Assembly (NCBI GenBank): GCA_022496205.1
Contig: WTXD01000010.1
Coordinates: 576,556 to 640,555, forward strand
Reading direction: 5' to 3'
DNA length: 64,000 nt
DNA from: Gloeopeniophorella convolvens
Lineage: Eukaryota; Basidiomycota; Agaricomycetes; Russulales
Shown: positions 46,019 through 56,571 of the stretch, one piece after another
Layout: each line of letters opens with the position of its first letter
Numbering within the stretch: the stretch's first letter is position 1
Notes under the pieces: model-generated
What the model saw: the letters and a program-made list of their open reading frames with translations, nothing else
Told to the model about the DNA's origin: nothing
The model's database searches: none
Program-made: the position numbers and the translations under genes

Positions 46019-46345
46019 AGCACCAGTTGCAGATGTACTACATAGTCCATGGTATGCAGACGCGAGACCTGGTTTGTTTCGAGTGTGCAATGCCGCTTCT
46101 TTACCGTGCGCTCTGGATCGGCAAAGGTTTGATACGCCGTCCCGTGGCAGGTTTCCCCTTTCCGAAACGTAGCCATGTGTTAGACAACCACGGACAGCGA
46201 GGTGTACTCGGGGAGTCCATGAGCGTGCACCACTGCGAGCGCGCTTAAGGCATGCGGCCGCTCCCACTAGCCTTAGTAAATATACTGGCTTCGTTAGATC
46301 CAAAGTCACATGTGTGCGATACCCAGCGGCCCAACAAGGGTACTT
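46019..46345. repeat. 3' flank of F6, inverted duplicate of F1 flank, with an F-box scrap
   Basis: Matches about 5,366-5,700 in inverse orientation. Within it, 46,091-46,121 is a roughly 30-bp piece of F-box coding sequence (PLLYRALWIG region) at a place where the F1 flank has unrelated bases. Confidence 0.7.
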
Positions 46346-46875
46346 ACGCCACAGTCGTCCGGCGGAGCGCCACCGACCACTCGTCATGCGTACTGCGACT
46401 CCCCTTAGTTTCCCTCTCTCCCTGCCTGGTCATTCCGTCGCATTCTCGTCGATTCTCTGGGTCTGACATGGCCGGGAATCGGTAGGGCGACGCAACGGTT
46501 CCGATCGAATATGGCGATGAAACCGACATGCAGTGAAACTACGTAAAGCTTGAGAGCAGTATGTGGCCCTGCGCTTGGTAGAGGTGTCTGGTAACCTTTT
46601 GCGCGGCTGCGCCATCATGCATCGCTACCCGCACTAACACCCTTCCACCATTCTCTACAGCCTAAGTCACAGGTCCCTCACTGATACAGCTGGCGGGGTT
46701 CCTACGGGATATGATCAAGATTGAGCGACATACTTTGAATGTCGCTCCATTCTGTATATAGCGCGCTACAAACATTCGCAACAAGCCGAAGAATTGACCA
46801 GATGGCCATCGTTCTACTACCCTAGGAGGAGCCGAAACCGCGTCATCCGGCCGTGATCCCTCGTCCTGGTGCGCT
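46346..46875. other. Intergenic, nothing recognised
   Basis: Spacer between the F6 flank and the 3' end of the O-methyltransferase gene. No gene, RNA or repeat found. Confidence 0.45.
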
Positions 46876-48633
46876 CTACATGGGGGCGAAGATAAATGCA
46901 GTGACTGGGCCTGGCTTCGCCCCCTCTAGCTTCCATCCTGAGGCAGAACCCAACGCAACAAATTCTTCGAAGGTGCGCTCCTTCCCGTTCAGAATTGTGA
47001 GCATCTACATGGGGTCCGTGAGTGCCAAACCCGATGCTAGAGAGAAACGACCACACCTGCAGGTCTAGCATCGTGATAAATGCTCCAAGGCCAGCGCCGA
47101 GGTTACCGAGAAGTGGCGCTGGTGGCGCTGGTGGTCCTCCGGGAACAGAGCAAACATGGGGCATAACGCCGTCGAAGATCACCAGGCGCGTCGTCGGTGC
47201 TGCGGCTGCGCGGAGGTTCTTAAGAATCGTAGTGTTGGGTTCGTCAGCCCAATCGTGGACAATGAAGCGCATGAAGTAAATCGCAGCATCCTTCACCGAC
47301 TGCGACTGAAAGAAGTCCTGAGCTAGAGTCGATAGTGAGTATACTGTAGAGATAGATCTCAAGCACACAGCTCCGAAATACCTTGCAGTGCCACGCGTCC
47401 GTTCTCCACTGCCTTCGGAGCGACCTCTGCCCAGAACTGGTAGATGTTAGAGCGTGTGATAATGTAACGCTGAAGCCTTACAGTTTGTGCGTCTTTGACA
47501 ACCGGAGGGAGATCTTGAACAATGAATTTCAAATGCGGGAAGGCTTGATACAAGAACCACGTGACTTTGCCGACGCTACCACCAACATCCACCACGACGC
47601 TGCCGGGTGCCAGGGACTTCCAATCGAATCCACCCGTGAAGACTGAAGGAGGGAAGCGATCAGCACCCCCCTTCATTGCGGCGGTGAAGCGGTGGTAGCG
47701 CCAGACATTGTCAGGTTCTTTGAACCACTGCCAGATCGAACTCTTCTTTCCAGAAGCGAGATTCCATGGAGTATTCGTGCCCTTGGGTCGCTCTCTGACG
47801 TATTTAGTAAGGTGTGCTGCGCCTTTGAAGGATTCATCCGTGCTGATAGGTTATAAAATTGGATCAGATCGGATCAGGACAGAACGTGTGCAACAGGGCC
47901 CACGTACATATGTCCCACAAATGCGGCAGCAGGAGCATCTTCATATCTGGTTAGCTTACTAGTGTAGATCCGTGGTAAGACAGATGCCTGAGAGAAAAGA
48001 CACTTGGAGGCGCGTATACCTACTTTTTCTTTAGTTCCTCAATAGGCTTGGACTTGATAAGGAAAGAAGAAATGCGGTTGTTTGCGTAGACGTCGGGAGA
48101 GATCTCTCTGAAAACATGACGGCTTGCAAGGTATCGAAGAACGCGGGCTGGATGGGAAGTGTGAGTCAAGCCTCGTAAAGACGAACCCTTTGCATAGACA
48201 TGTACCCAACGTCGCTGAGTCAACCCCCGTTTTCGTGCTGATGGCTTTGACGTGAAGGCCCTGCGATTCCGATAGCCAAGTCAGTACCTGACCTCGCGGA
48301 GGCTGACCGTCCGGTATTCACCTGAGCACCCCCTTCCTTGATGGCATCTGCAACGTCGGCCTCGTCGATGAGCCCCAAGGCCGCGGACAGGTGCATTGCA
48401 GGAGCGTAGTCCTGGATTGTGTCTCGTGGAGTCCTCACTGCTGCAATAATCTGAAATGCAGCCGCGACAATGAGCTGAGTCGTGGCGGCAAGTTCGGGAT
48501 CATTGTCAAGGGGTCCGGACTTGTAAAGATCATCCAGGGAGGGGAACGAAGCACCTTTCTGAGCGTAGGATTCCTGGAGGGTTTGCACGTTTTGTGTAAG
48601 AATACCAACGAGCGCATTAAGATCGCCCGACAT
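46876..48633 (-). CDS. SAM-dependent O-methyltransferase (COMT type)
   Basis: Class I methyltransferase that methylates a hydroxyl of a small aromatic or polyketide. Several short introns. The start is ATG 48,633 (MSGDLNALVGILTQNVQTLQ) and the stop follows FIFAPM at 46,876. The N-terminal dimerisation part includes GLHVKAISTKTGVD and VLRYLASRHVFREISPDVYA. SAM motif I is VVVDVGGSVGKVTWFL followed by HLKFIVQDLPPVVKDA. The catalytic histidine is in FMRFIVHDWADE, and the C-terminus holds TFEEFVALGSASGWKLE. This matches fungal O-methyltransferases of secondary metabolism such as sterigmatocystin-type enzymes. I saw no break, but not every junction was phase-checked. The substrate is unknown. Confidence 0.85.
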
Positions 48634-49505
48634 CGTGGCGACGGTGCTGACGTTGGGATGGAGCTACACTTCATGCTTTATATGTTCCGGCAGTCATACA
48701 GAAGTCGACCGTCGTAAGCGCCGGGAACATGGAACCCTCTGGCCAGATGCTAGGAAAGATGCCCGATGAACATTGACTGCCATAGCGGGGCAGGCGGGAG
48801 AACCCCAGAATGCCCCATCAGAGCTAGCCATTGGGGGATCTCTCGGGATGACTTTTCACACGCATCCAAGCTCCATGATCAACGAGTTGATCTGCAAGGT
48901 CGCAAGAGACGCACCTGTTCAGGCGAGTATTGAGGCGCTATTATGGTCGTGTTGCGTTGTATTGTGACTGTATCCATAGACGCGATCCGAGACTGTCGTT
49001 TACGCGGACGATTCTTGGGTGACTTGGAGCAAGCTTGCAGAGCGGCGCAGCCAGTCTCCGTAACAGACTGGCCGTGAAGACACTGGTCGTTCGGTCGTTC
49101 GGATGCACACCGAGCACAGTGGGGCCCGCCGGTGGTAACATTATGTAAGCAGTGGTTGCGGAGCCGGTCGGCCGGGTCCAGCAGCGGCGGACGTGGCTGT
49201 TTGTAGCATAACATCAGCAAAATGTACCATAGTTTATATGTATATATAATCGATTATCAACACTATCATCATCATCATCATCAATATCAATTCACATCTA
49301 ATTCCCCTGAGGTTTATCAATGCAAGTCTTGGGGTCTATGAAACTCAACAATGTTGACGAGAACCACCACTCTTGATAGTATTGATCAACCTTGATGTAG
49401 TTTATAAATACTTATCAACTACAATCTTGCTAAGTATGCCAAAGATGAACCTTAATGGACCTCCCAAACCGTGATCACACAAAGATATATGAAAATTGAA
49501 CACAT
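48634..49505. other. Intergenic; contains a (TCA)n microsatellite
   Basis: No gene found. A run of ATC/TCA trinucleotides lies at about 49,265-49,283, in an AT-rich stretch that starts near 49,220. Confidence 0.55.
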
Positions 49506-50428
49506 GTATTGAAGCACTATACATCTGCAAGACTGGAGGAGGGGGGGTCGCTCGCTTGAGAGGCTCTGACAGCCTGACAGTGTTTGACAGCGTTGAGAGC
49601 TGTTGAGAGGCTTTGAGAGTCGCATATTGGCAACCAGTCGGCAAACCCGATATGTAGCCGAGATCCGTGATATCGATGCACTGCTCCCAGCGACAGACTT
49701 GCGGAAACTGGATTCGATGCTCAACGTCAACGTTCAATGCTAAGTCATGTTGCCCACGCTGCAGCGTCACCATGCTCACTCTCAGACTCCATCATCCACA
49801 CAGAGTCACCCCGTCGACAGTCTCATTGTGCTCCCCACTGCCACCTGAAGTCGTGCTCCTTGTCGAGGACAAGTGCAGGCACCCACCCGACATTTGTGCT
49901 ACCAATGCCCACCAACAACAAGCTGTTCTATGTGTTCCCCAGCGACCACTGCACAAGCCGGGTACGTATGTGACCCATCGATCGCTGGTATACCCTCTCC
50001 GAATGCGTACAATGCGCCCTCTCGCTCGCAGTTGCCACTCACGGTGGAGCCTGGACTACATCGTTGTCACATCATTATGGATCCCCGTACTAGTACTAGC
50101 CCACCTGCACCAGCCCTAGACAGTCATACTGAAGAAATCCAATAACATTTACCATATAATGTGTGCAGACAGGTCTACAAAGCATATAGGACAATAGCAG
50201 CCCGAAGGCCCCGCACCTCTCATCAATGTAGGCACGGATCTGTCGCCGGATGGTGTTAACGGGTATTTTAGCTGAGTCAGAGCCAGTCAAGCGACTCTCA
50301 AGAGCTCTCAAGCGACTCTCGGGGGCTGTCGTTGACAGGGGTAGGTTGTCAAAGCTCTCAAAGCTCTCAAGAGGTGTCAGTGACTGTCGGCGACAACCTC
50401 GAATCCTTCAGATGTACTATGGCTCACA
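49506..50428. mobile_element. Possible DNA transposon relic with long imperfect TIRs
   Basis: About 130-150 bp at the left (49,506-49,640) resembles the reverse complement of the right end (50,270-50,428). The outer parts share ACATCTG after an ACTAT/ATAGT block. The inner parts are arrays of TTGAGAG, TTTGACA and CTGACAG motifs, like subterminal repeats of DNA transposons. The interior (about 0.6 kb) has no recognisable gene. No clear target duplication was found, so the exact ends and class are open. Confidence 0.45.
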
Positions 50429-52620
50429 TACATACTACTCTCCTGCACGCATCTGCTAAGACTCTGCTCACGTGGTGTGCCCCCACGCTGGGTCAGCCAA
50501 TCGGTGTGTGAGAGCACGTGCGCGGGGGAGGTGGCTGCATTTGTGTAGACTGCGGGGGATTGATTGGCTTGCGGGAGGGCGGGATGCGGGCACGGGCGGA
50601 GGATGGAGAGAATGTCGTGCGTTGCTGGCGCGGGCTTAGCGTCTGCGTGCTTAGCCTTGCACTCGCTGATGAGCTGCGTGCCAATGTGGTGCATCTTGTC
50701 CCGCGCCTCTTGCATCGCGCGCGTATTCGGACACTGCATGCACACGCAGTCAGCATCCAATCGCACACATACACGGCATGCACACACGAATTGCCGGAGC
50801 ACAGGGAACTACACGGTAAGCACGGTCATCACACAGAATTGCGTGCGGTTGAAAAGATCGCTGAAAACGCACACACGAGCTCGTCTCTGCCATGTCTGCC
50901 ACATGTGGGCCGCTCCCAGGCGGCAGGAGCACATAGAAGGTGTAGCCGAAACCTGCAGCAGCATGTCAGTCGCAGGCGCAGGCGGACACGGGGGTGCGCA
51001 CCGGCCTCGCCAATGATGTCGAGCATTGCGCGGGCTAGCCACGTGAGCATATCAACGATGGGGCGCGGGGCGTGGGCATGGGCATGACGCACTCGGGGTG
51101 GTCCGGCGCTGGAGACACGTGGTGGCACGCGGGCTCAAGCAGTGAGTGCACCAGTGCAAGCGCGTCATCAGTGTGTGTGGGGACCGCCTGAGGCATGTGC
51201 AGCACGGCCTGCTCATCCGCAAGCTGCAGGAAAACATTGCGCAGCTGCGGTGCATCCGTGTCAGCACAAGGTATGGGTGCAGCAGGACAGGGATGCGTAC
51301 GCGCTTGGCCTTTTCACAAAAGATGGGCTCGACCGAGTTGATGTGTGCCAGGGGAAAGACCTAGTTCTATGCGTGGATGGGATCAGTGGGTGGGATCTGT
51401 GATGAATCCATGCGCATATATAAAGGGTAGGATGCACCGAACTCGCTCTAGCAGAGAAGGATAGCACCAGGCAAAGACTCAGAGAGTGGCAGTGAGAAAC
51501 CTAAGACTAGCCAGGCAAAGACAGAGTGGCACAGAAAGAACCAAGCACAGAAAAAAACCAGCACAGAAAAGACCAAGCACAGAGATTGAAGACAAGGAGG
51601 CACACGGAGATAGTAGTCTGAGGAAAGAGCACGATGACGCGTTGGCGAGGCGTTGTGCAACGCCGGGTTCTGCCGGTCACGCCGGTCACTGTCACTCGCC
51701 GCGCCAATGATTCAACTTAGCGTGAAAAGCTCTAAGTGACCGCATGCACACGGCCCCTCCTTATCTCCCCCCGCCCTCGCCGATGCCGTATTTGCATTGT
51801 CGTCTCTCCCTCTACTTTCCAACGCTGCCACCACTGCCATCCCATCATCCATTGGACTCCTCACCATGCCCATGCCCATGCAATCGTTCCCACCGTCTTC
51901 AACAGTGCTCGTTGCGCTGTATGAGGCTGGGATACGGTTCGGTGGGTGTCGGCGTAGCGCAGGGCACCAGCATGGATGCGGACACATGCACTACTTCCAC
52001 GCTCCCTTACCTGTGCCTGACTTAACACCCCCGCCAACACTATTCCCCGTTGCCGCCGTACTATACCGATGCTATGCACGCCCACCCCGTGCCCTATGCC
52101 ACCCACTGCACTGCGCCTGCACTGCACTGTCCCACACGTCAACCGTGCGCACCCTACCCTGCCAATGCCCCACCGCACTCACACCCGCTGCACACTGCCA
52201 GATCAACCCAAGATCACACATATGCAGCGACTCGAGCCATGTAACGCCACGTGCGGTGACTCAGGTGCACTGTGTCACTACAGCGCACACAGGCACGACG
52301 GCTGTTGGGCCTTTTCCCTGGACACTCTTCATCTCTGTGCACGGGTACTGGGTCCCGAGCACAACTACGTGCGCGCGTGCTAAGTGTGCACATCGGTGGC
52401 GGCGTCCCACACCCCCTCTTCCAGGTACATGCGTCCCCCGTTCTGCACCCGTGCGTCATTCACCGCGTGGAGGTGAGTCGATTCGAGATGCCCGTGAAGA
52501 GGACGATGAGGCCCCCAAGCCCAACCGGGCTGCTCGGCCCCGTGCTCGCGCTCACCGCCGCGTACAAGAAGCCCGCACCAACCCCCGACAACAGCCCGTT
52601 CCGCGCGCCCGCGAGCCCAC
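50429..52620. other. GC-rich repetitive-looking region without a clear gene
   Basis: Open frames on both strands give His/Pro/Thr-rich or Cys-rich peptides (for example minus-strand 50,377-50,802 with CVCMQCPNTRAMQEARDK). Similar low-complexity proteins are common in agaricomycete repeats, but I cannot name a family. A TATA-like GCATATATAAAGGG lies at 51,412-51,425. Confidence 0.4.
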
Positions 52621-52908
52621 ATGCTACAGCCCACCGACTCAGGCTCGGACGCGGAGATACCCAGCATCGGCACGTTCCTCGCCGTACATGACGCACATGC
52701 ATGCAACAAGGCGCACGCAGAGCAGCTCCAGCGTGTGAAGCGCGCAACGCTGCAGCAGCGGGTGCAGCATGGTGCAGACAACGACTCGGACAACGGGCTG
52801 GACGTCATTGACGACTCGATGCATGCCGTCGCATGTACAGAGGCCGCTGCACACACGAGCAGGAAGAGCACGCGCCCACAGACGGGTGCGCATGCCAGCT
52901 GCGCTTCG
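52621..52908 (+). pseudogene. Unrecognised ORF truncated by the Copia insertion
   Basis: Open from ATG 52,621 (MLQPTDSGSDAEIPSIGTFL...). Its frame reaches the Copia insertion point at a codon boundary. Without the retrotransposon it would continue into 59,415-59,495 for 27 codons and end at TAG, about 123 residues in all. The content is polar and low-complexity. It may be a chance frame in repeat DNA, so confidence is low. Confidence 0.3.
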
Positions 52909-53827
52909 TGGTGCAATGACGTGGATTCAATAATGAGGTGGCGCAGCTGCGCGAAGCGAGATGAAGTCGAGCGAGGATAGAGGTGAGCGAGCGAAGCGAG
53001 CGCGAGAGGAAAAACGAGGCACACGAAGGTCGTTCGAGAACAACAGGATGAAATTACAAGCTGTGCAAGCTACAAGGTTTTATACATTAGTTACATAGGA
53101 GTCAATGGCCGTGTTTGTAAAGTAAGGAGAAGATACATTAGGAATGAGAACTTAGGAGACAAAACCTTGCGCGCGTGCGCGAGAATCGCGCCACGCGCGG
53201 AACTAATTAGTATGGAACATAGACGGAACTTGAAGGCAACTATGGTTCGATTCTTGAGGCGTTAGGGGAACGGGAAAGCGGGTCGCGGAACGAAATGGTG
53301 AGGGACGGCGGGCGAGTGGGAGATGGAGCGAGGTGCGCTGGCGGAGCGCGACTTGCAATTGTTGAGCAAAGGCGAGTCCGATGTTCTCCGACATTCGGAT
53401 GGCCGCGCGTGCAACACAGCTTGCGCCAGCGAGCTGGAACTTTGATGGTAGATAGTCCGGATACTAGGCTCCATCATATCTGATTTCCGTAGTGTTACGT
53501 ACGATACGTCCGTAGTTATCACGTTCCTTACTCACCGGGTCGTTTCTCAAATGCGTGACAAGTCATGAGGCCGAAATCCATTGAGGCAGGCCTGTACAGG
53601 GCCAAATCTGCGATATTGTGGACACCATTAGTCACGCCTCTGCCATTTATGGACCCCAGGGGTCCTCCTGTATATAAAAGCCACCTGTAGGAACTGCAAA
53701 TACCAGTGTCTCCTGCCACTACAGCTCTATCGCTCTCAAGCCTCTAGCTGGTGAGAATCAGTAGTTAATACTGTAGTATAGAGCAATACAGTAGCTGCGC
53801 TATGCCTGTTCAACAGCAATTACAACA
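52909..53827 (-). repeat. Copia 3' LTR, split by a solo LTR
   Basis: Parts 52,909-53,359 and 53,821-53,827 (after the duplicated GCAAT) together make 458 bp, the same as the 5' LTR. A TATA-like TGTATAAAA on the minus strand lies near 53,080. It differs from the 5' LTR at 18 sites with no indels. Confidence 0.93.
53355..53820 (+). mobile_element. Solo LTR (family B) in the Copia 3' LTR
   Basis: The element is 53,360-53,815 (456 bp), TGTTGAGC to TTCAACA, flanked by GCAAT duplications at 53,355-53,359 and 53,816-53,820. It carries a TATA box (TGTATATAAAAG) near 53,670 in the plus direction. The uninterrupted sequence GCAATTACAACA exists in the other Copia LTR. No internal retrotransposon sequence remains, so it arose by LTR-LTR recombination. 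Confidence 0.93.
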
Positions 53828-53836
53828 CTCTCCCTC
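53828..53836 (-). other. Copia polypurine tract
   Basis: On the minus strand GAGGGAGAG lies immediately before the 3' LTR start TGTTGTAATTGC. This is the expected plus-strand primer position. The polyprotein stop TGA overlaps its 5' edge. Confidence 0.8.
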
Positions 53837-54783
53837 AAGGCACAAGAAGCCCTAGCGCCTCACGGAATGACTTATTCTTTGTCTTCGCGAGCGGTTTAGT
53901 GAGGATGTCTGCGGCCATCTCGTCAGTGGGGCAGTACGTGAGGTCGAACGTGCCATTTTCAATTGCGTGACGGATGAAGTGGAAGCGCAAGTCGATATGT
54001 TTGGTGCGTGCGTGAAAGTTGTCGGTTGTCGCGAGTATGATGGCGGCCTGGTTGTCGCAGTACAGAGTAGTAGGTGCGTCGATGAAGGAAGGGATGAGTT
54101 CGCCGATAAGGCGACGCAGCCAAATGCCTTCTTTGGTGGCATGCGTTGTGGCGACATATTCGGCCTCGGCGGTCGAAAGCGTAATGATTTCCTGTTTGCG
54201 TGAGCTCCAAGAAATGGCGCCACCATTGATGAGATAGGCGTAACCAGATATGGCGTGGCGGTGATGCTGAGTCGCGCTGTCGGCGTCGGTGAATCCGACG
54301 AGGCCGTGCTGGTCTGAACCATATGTCAGCGCGAGAGACTTAGTACCGGAAAGGTACCGCATGACACGTTTGGCAGCTTGCCAGTGTGCGTCGCCCGGGT
54401 TGTCGAGGTATTGTGAGAGAGTGCTGATGGCGAATGAGATGTCCAGACGAGTGGCAATGGAAGCATACATAAGTGACCCAATGATCTTGCGGTACGGAAT
54501 GGACTTCATGCGAGAGATGTCGTCGGTGGAGGAGGGTGAGTCGTCTTTGCTGAAGACGGAGTTCGGGACGAGCGGTGTAATGGATGCCTTGGCGTCGGTG
54601 AGCCCAAAACAGGCGACGATAGAGTCGATGAAGGAAGAAAGTGAGATGGTGCGTGCATTCCGATCGCGCAAGACTTTGATTCCGAGGAGCCAATGAATTG
54701 GCCCTAGGTCGGTGAGTGCATAGCGTGCATTGAGTTTGGCCTTGTAAGCCTGAATGAGGTCGGCGGAGCTGCCGGTCATGGCA

Positions 54784-55161
54784 CAGTCTGTTGAAGCGCA
54801 GCAGAGGGTGGAGTGACAACTGAAGGACACAGAGTGACGCTCAGTCAGAGAAGGTCAAAAGACTGAGGCTACAAAGGCGAAGAAAGAGGTCCTTATATAC
54901 AGTAAGGAACGACAGATAGCATGTGATAAACACTGCTTAGAAAGCCTAGGAGACCCACATGAAACGGAGTAAGAGTGGGTACCGGAGTACAAGGTGGGTC
55001 ATGGAATGCCCTAGAATAGTCCAGAACATGGAAACAAATGTGGGGCTGAACACAGCCTTAAGTCTAGAACATTATGTACACTAGATAAGATAGTCCTTGA
55101 TCATTAGGTCCATATCTAATCTAATCAGAGCCGCCAGGACACTGTCCGTCTCAACACAGTC
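54784..55161 (-). mobile_element. Solo LTR (family A, short form) in Copia reverse transcriptase
   Basis: The element is 54,789-55,156 (368 bp), flanked by CAGTC at 54,784-54,788 and 55,157-55,161. On the minus strand it runs TGTTGAGACGGACAG to GCGCTTCAACA. It is a copy of the 485-bp solo LTR at 56,082 but lacks exactly 117 bp. It also differs by scattered substitutions, including a transversion. It interrupts the reverse transcriptase just after the VDD aspartates. Confidence 0.93.
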
Positions 55162-56076
55162 ATCGACATGAATGGCAAGGATGAGGATATGGTCGGCGGT
55201 GCGAAGATAGAACACACCGGGATCGGCGTTGGTGACTTTAAAGCCGAGGTCAACGAGGACGGTTTTAAGCGCATCGTACCATTTGCGCCCGGCCTGCTTC
55301 AGGCCATAGAGTGACTTTAGGAGGTGTTTGACGGTGCCGGTGTTGTCATCATAGCCTGGCGGGTTCTGCATGTAGATCTCCTCGTCGGAGTCGAGCGTGC
55401 CATTCAGGTACACGCCATTGAAGTTGAAGGACTCGACGTCCCAGTCGAATTGTGCGGCAAGCGCGAGGATGAGTCGGAAAGAGGAAAGTTTGGCTACGGG
55501 CGAGTAAGTGTCGAAGTAGTCAATGCCGTAGATTTGCGTGAAGCCGCGCGCAACGAGGCGCGCCTTATATTTTTTGATGGAACCATCCGCCTTGCGTTTA
55601 ATGCGGAAGACCCATTTGCTGCCGACGATATTCTTGCCGGCAGGGCGCGGGACTGACTCCCAAGTAAGGGCGTCATTGAGTGTCTTCATCTCCTTGTCCA
55701 TGGCGGACTTCCAGCTCGGCCAGTCCAATCTGGACTTGGCCTGACTGAGCGACTTGAGATCTTCATCAAGATCGGCAGAGGCTGTGGTAGAAGCGGAAAA
55801 TGCGTAGTCGAGAATGGAATGGAATGGGAATGGTGGTGCATCGGTGGTGGATGCAGACTCCCCCTGACGGGGTATGCCAGTTGGAACCGTTGGTCCAATG
55901 GCCTTTCCAGAGCGCGTGCGCCCCTCAGTGGTGCCTTCGCCGGCTTCAAGTCGCTTGACGATTTCGGAGGGCTTGACTAGGCGTTCCGACTTGCGCCGAG
56001 CTGGCGGAGTTGGTGAGTTGTCTTCTTCTTCCGGATCTGCAGAAGATGATGCTGGCGGTGCTTTGCTAGATTTGAA

Positions 56077-56571
56077 TGCTGTGTTGAGACGGACAGTGTC
56101 CTGGCGGCTCTGATTAGATTAGATATGGACCTAATGATCAAGGACTATCTTATCTTGTGTACACAATGTTCTAGACTTAAGGCTGTGCTCAGCCCCACAT
56201 TCGTTTCCATGTTCTGGACTATTCTAGGGCATTCCATGACCCACCTTGTACTCCGGTACCCACTCTTACTCCGTTTCATGTGGGTCTCTTAGGCTTTCTA
56301 AGCAGTGTTTATCACATGCTATCTGTCGCTCCTTACTGTATATAAGGACCTCTTTCTTCGCCTTTGTAGCCTCAGTCTTTTGACCTTCTCTGACTGAGGC
56401 AAGTACACTACCGCTCCTTTCACTTCTACCTTATACTTACCTTACCTTGTAGCGTCACTCTGTGTCCTTCAGGTATTGCACTAATGTATCAGTCTTTTGA
56501 CCTTCTCTGACTGAGCGTCACTCTGTGTCCTTCAGTTGTCACTCCACCCTTTGCTGCGCTTCAACATGCTG
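56077..56571 (+). mobile_element. Solo LTR (family A, long form) between integrase and RT
   Basis: The element is 56,082-56,566 (485 bp), flanked by TGCTG at 56,077-56,081 and 56,567-56,571. It runs TGTTGAGACGGACAG to GCGCTTCAACA in the plus direction, with a TATA box TGTATATAAGGAC near 56,337. It holds a 27-bp direct repeat (56,372-56,398 and 56,489-56,515) 117 bp apart. Confidence 0.93.

Noticed and set aside
49265..49283. Short tandem repeats considered as a CRISPR-like array
   Set aside because: This is a simple trinucleotide microsatellite with no spacer structure. CRISPR arrays are not expected in a fungal nuclear genome.
54789..56566. The two oppositely oriented family A LTRs read as terminal inverted repeats of one DNA transposon
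   Set aside because: Each has its own distinct 5-bp target duplication (CAGTC, TGCTG), and the DNA between them is Copia coding sequence, so they are two independent solo LTRs.
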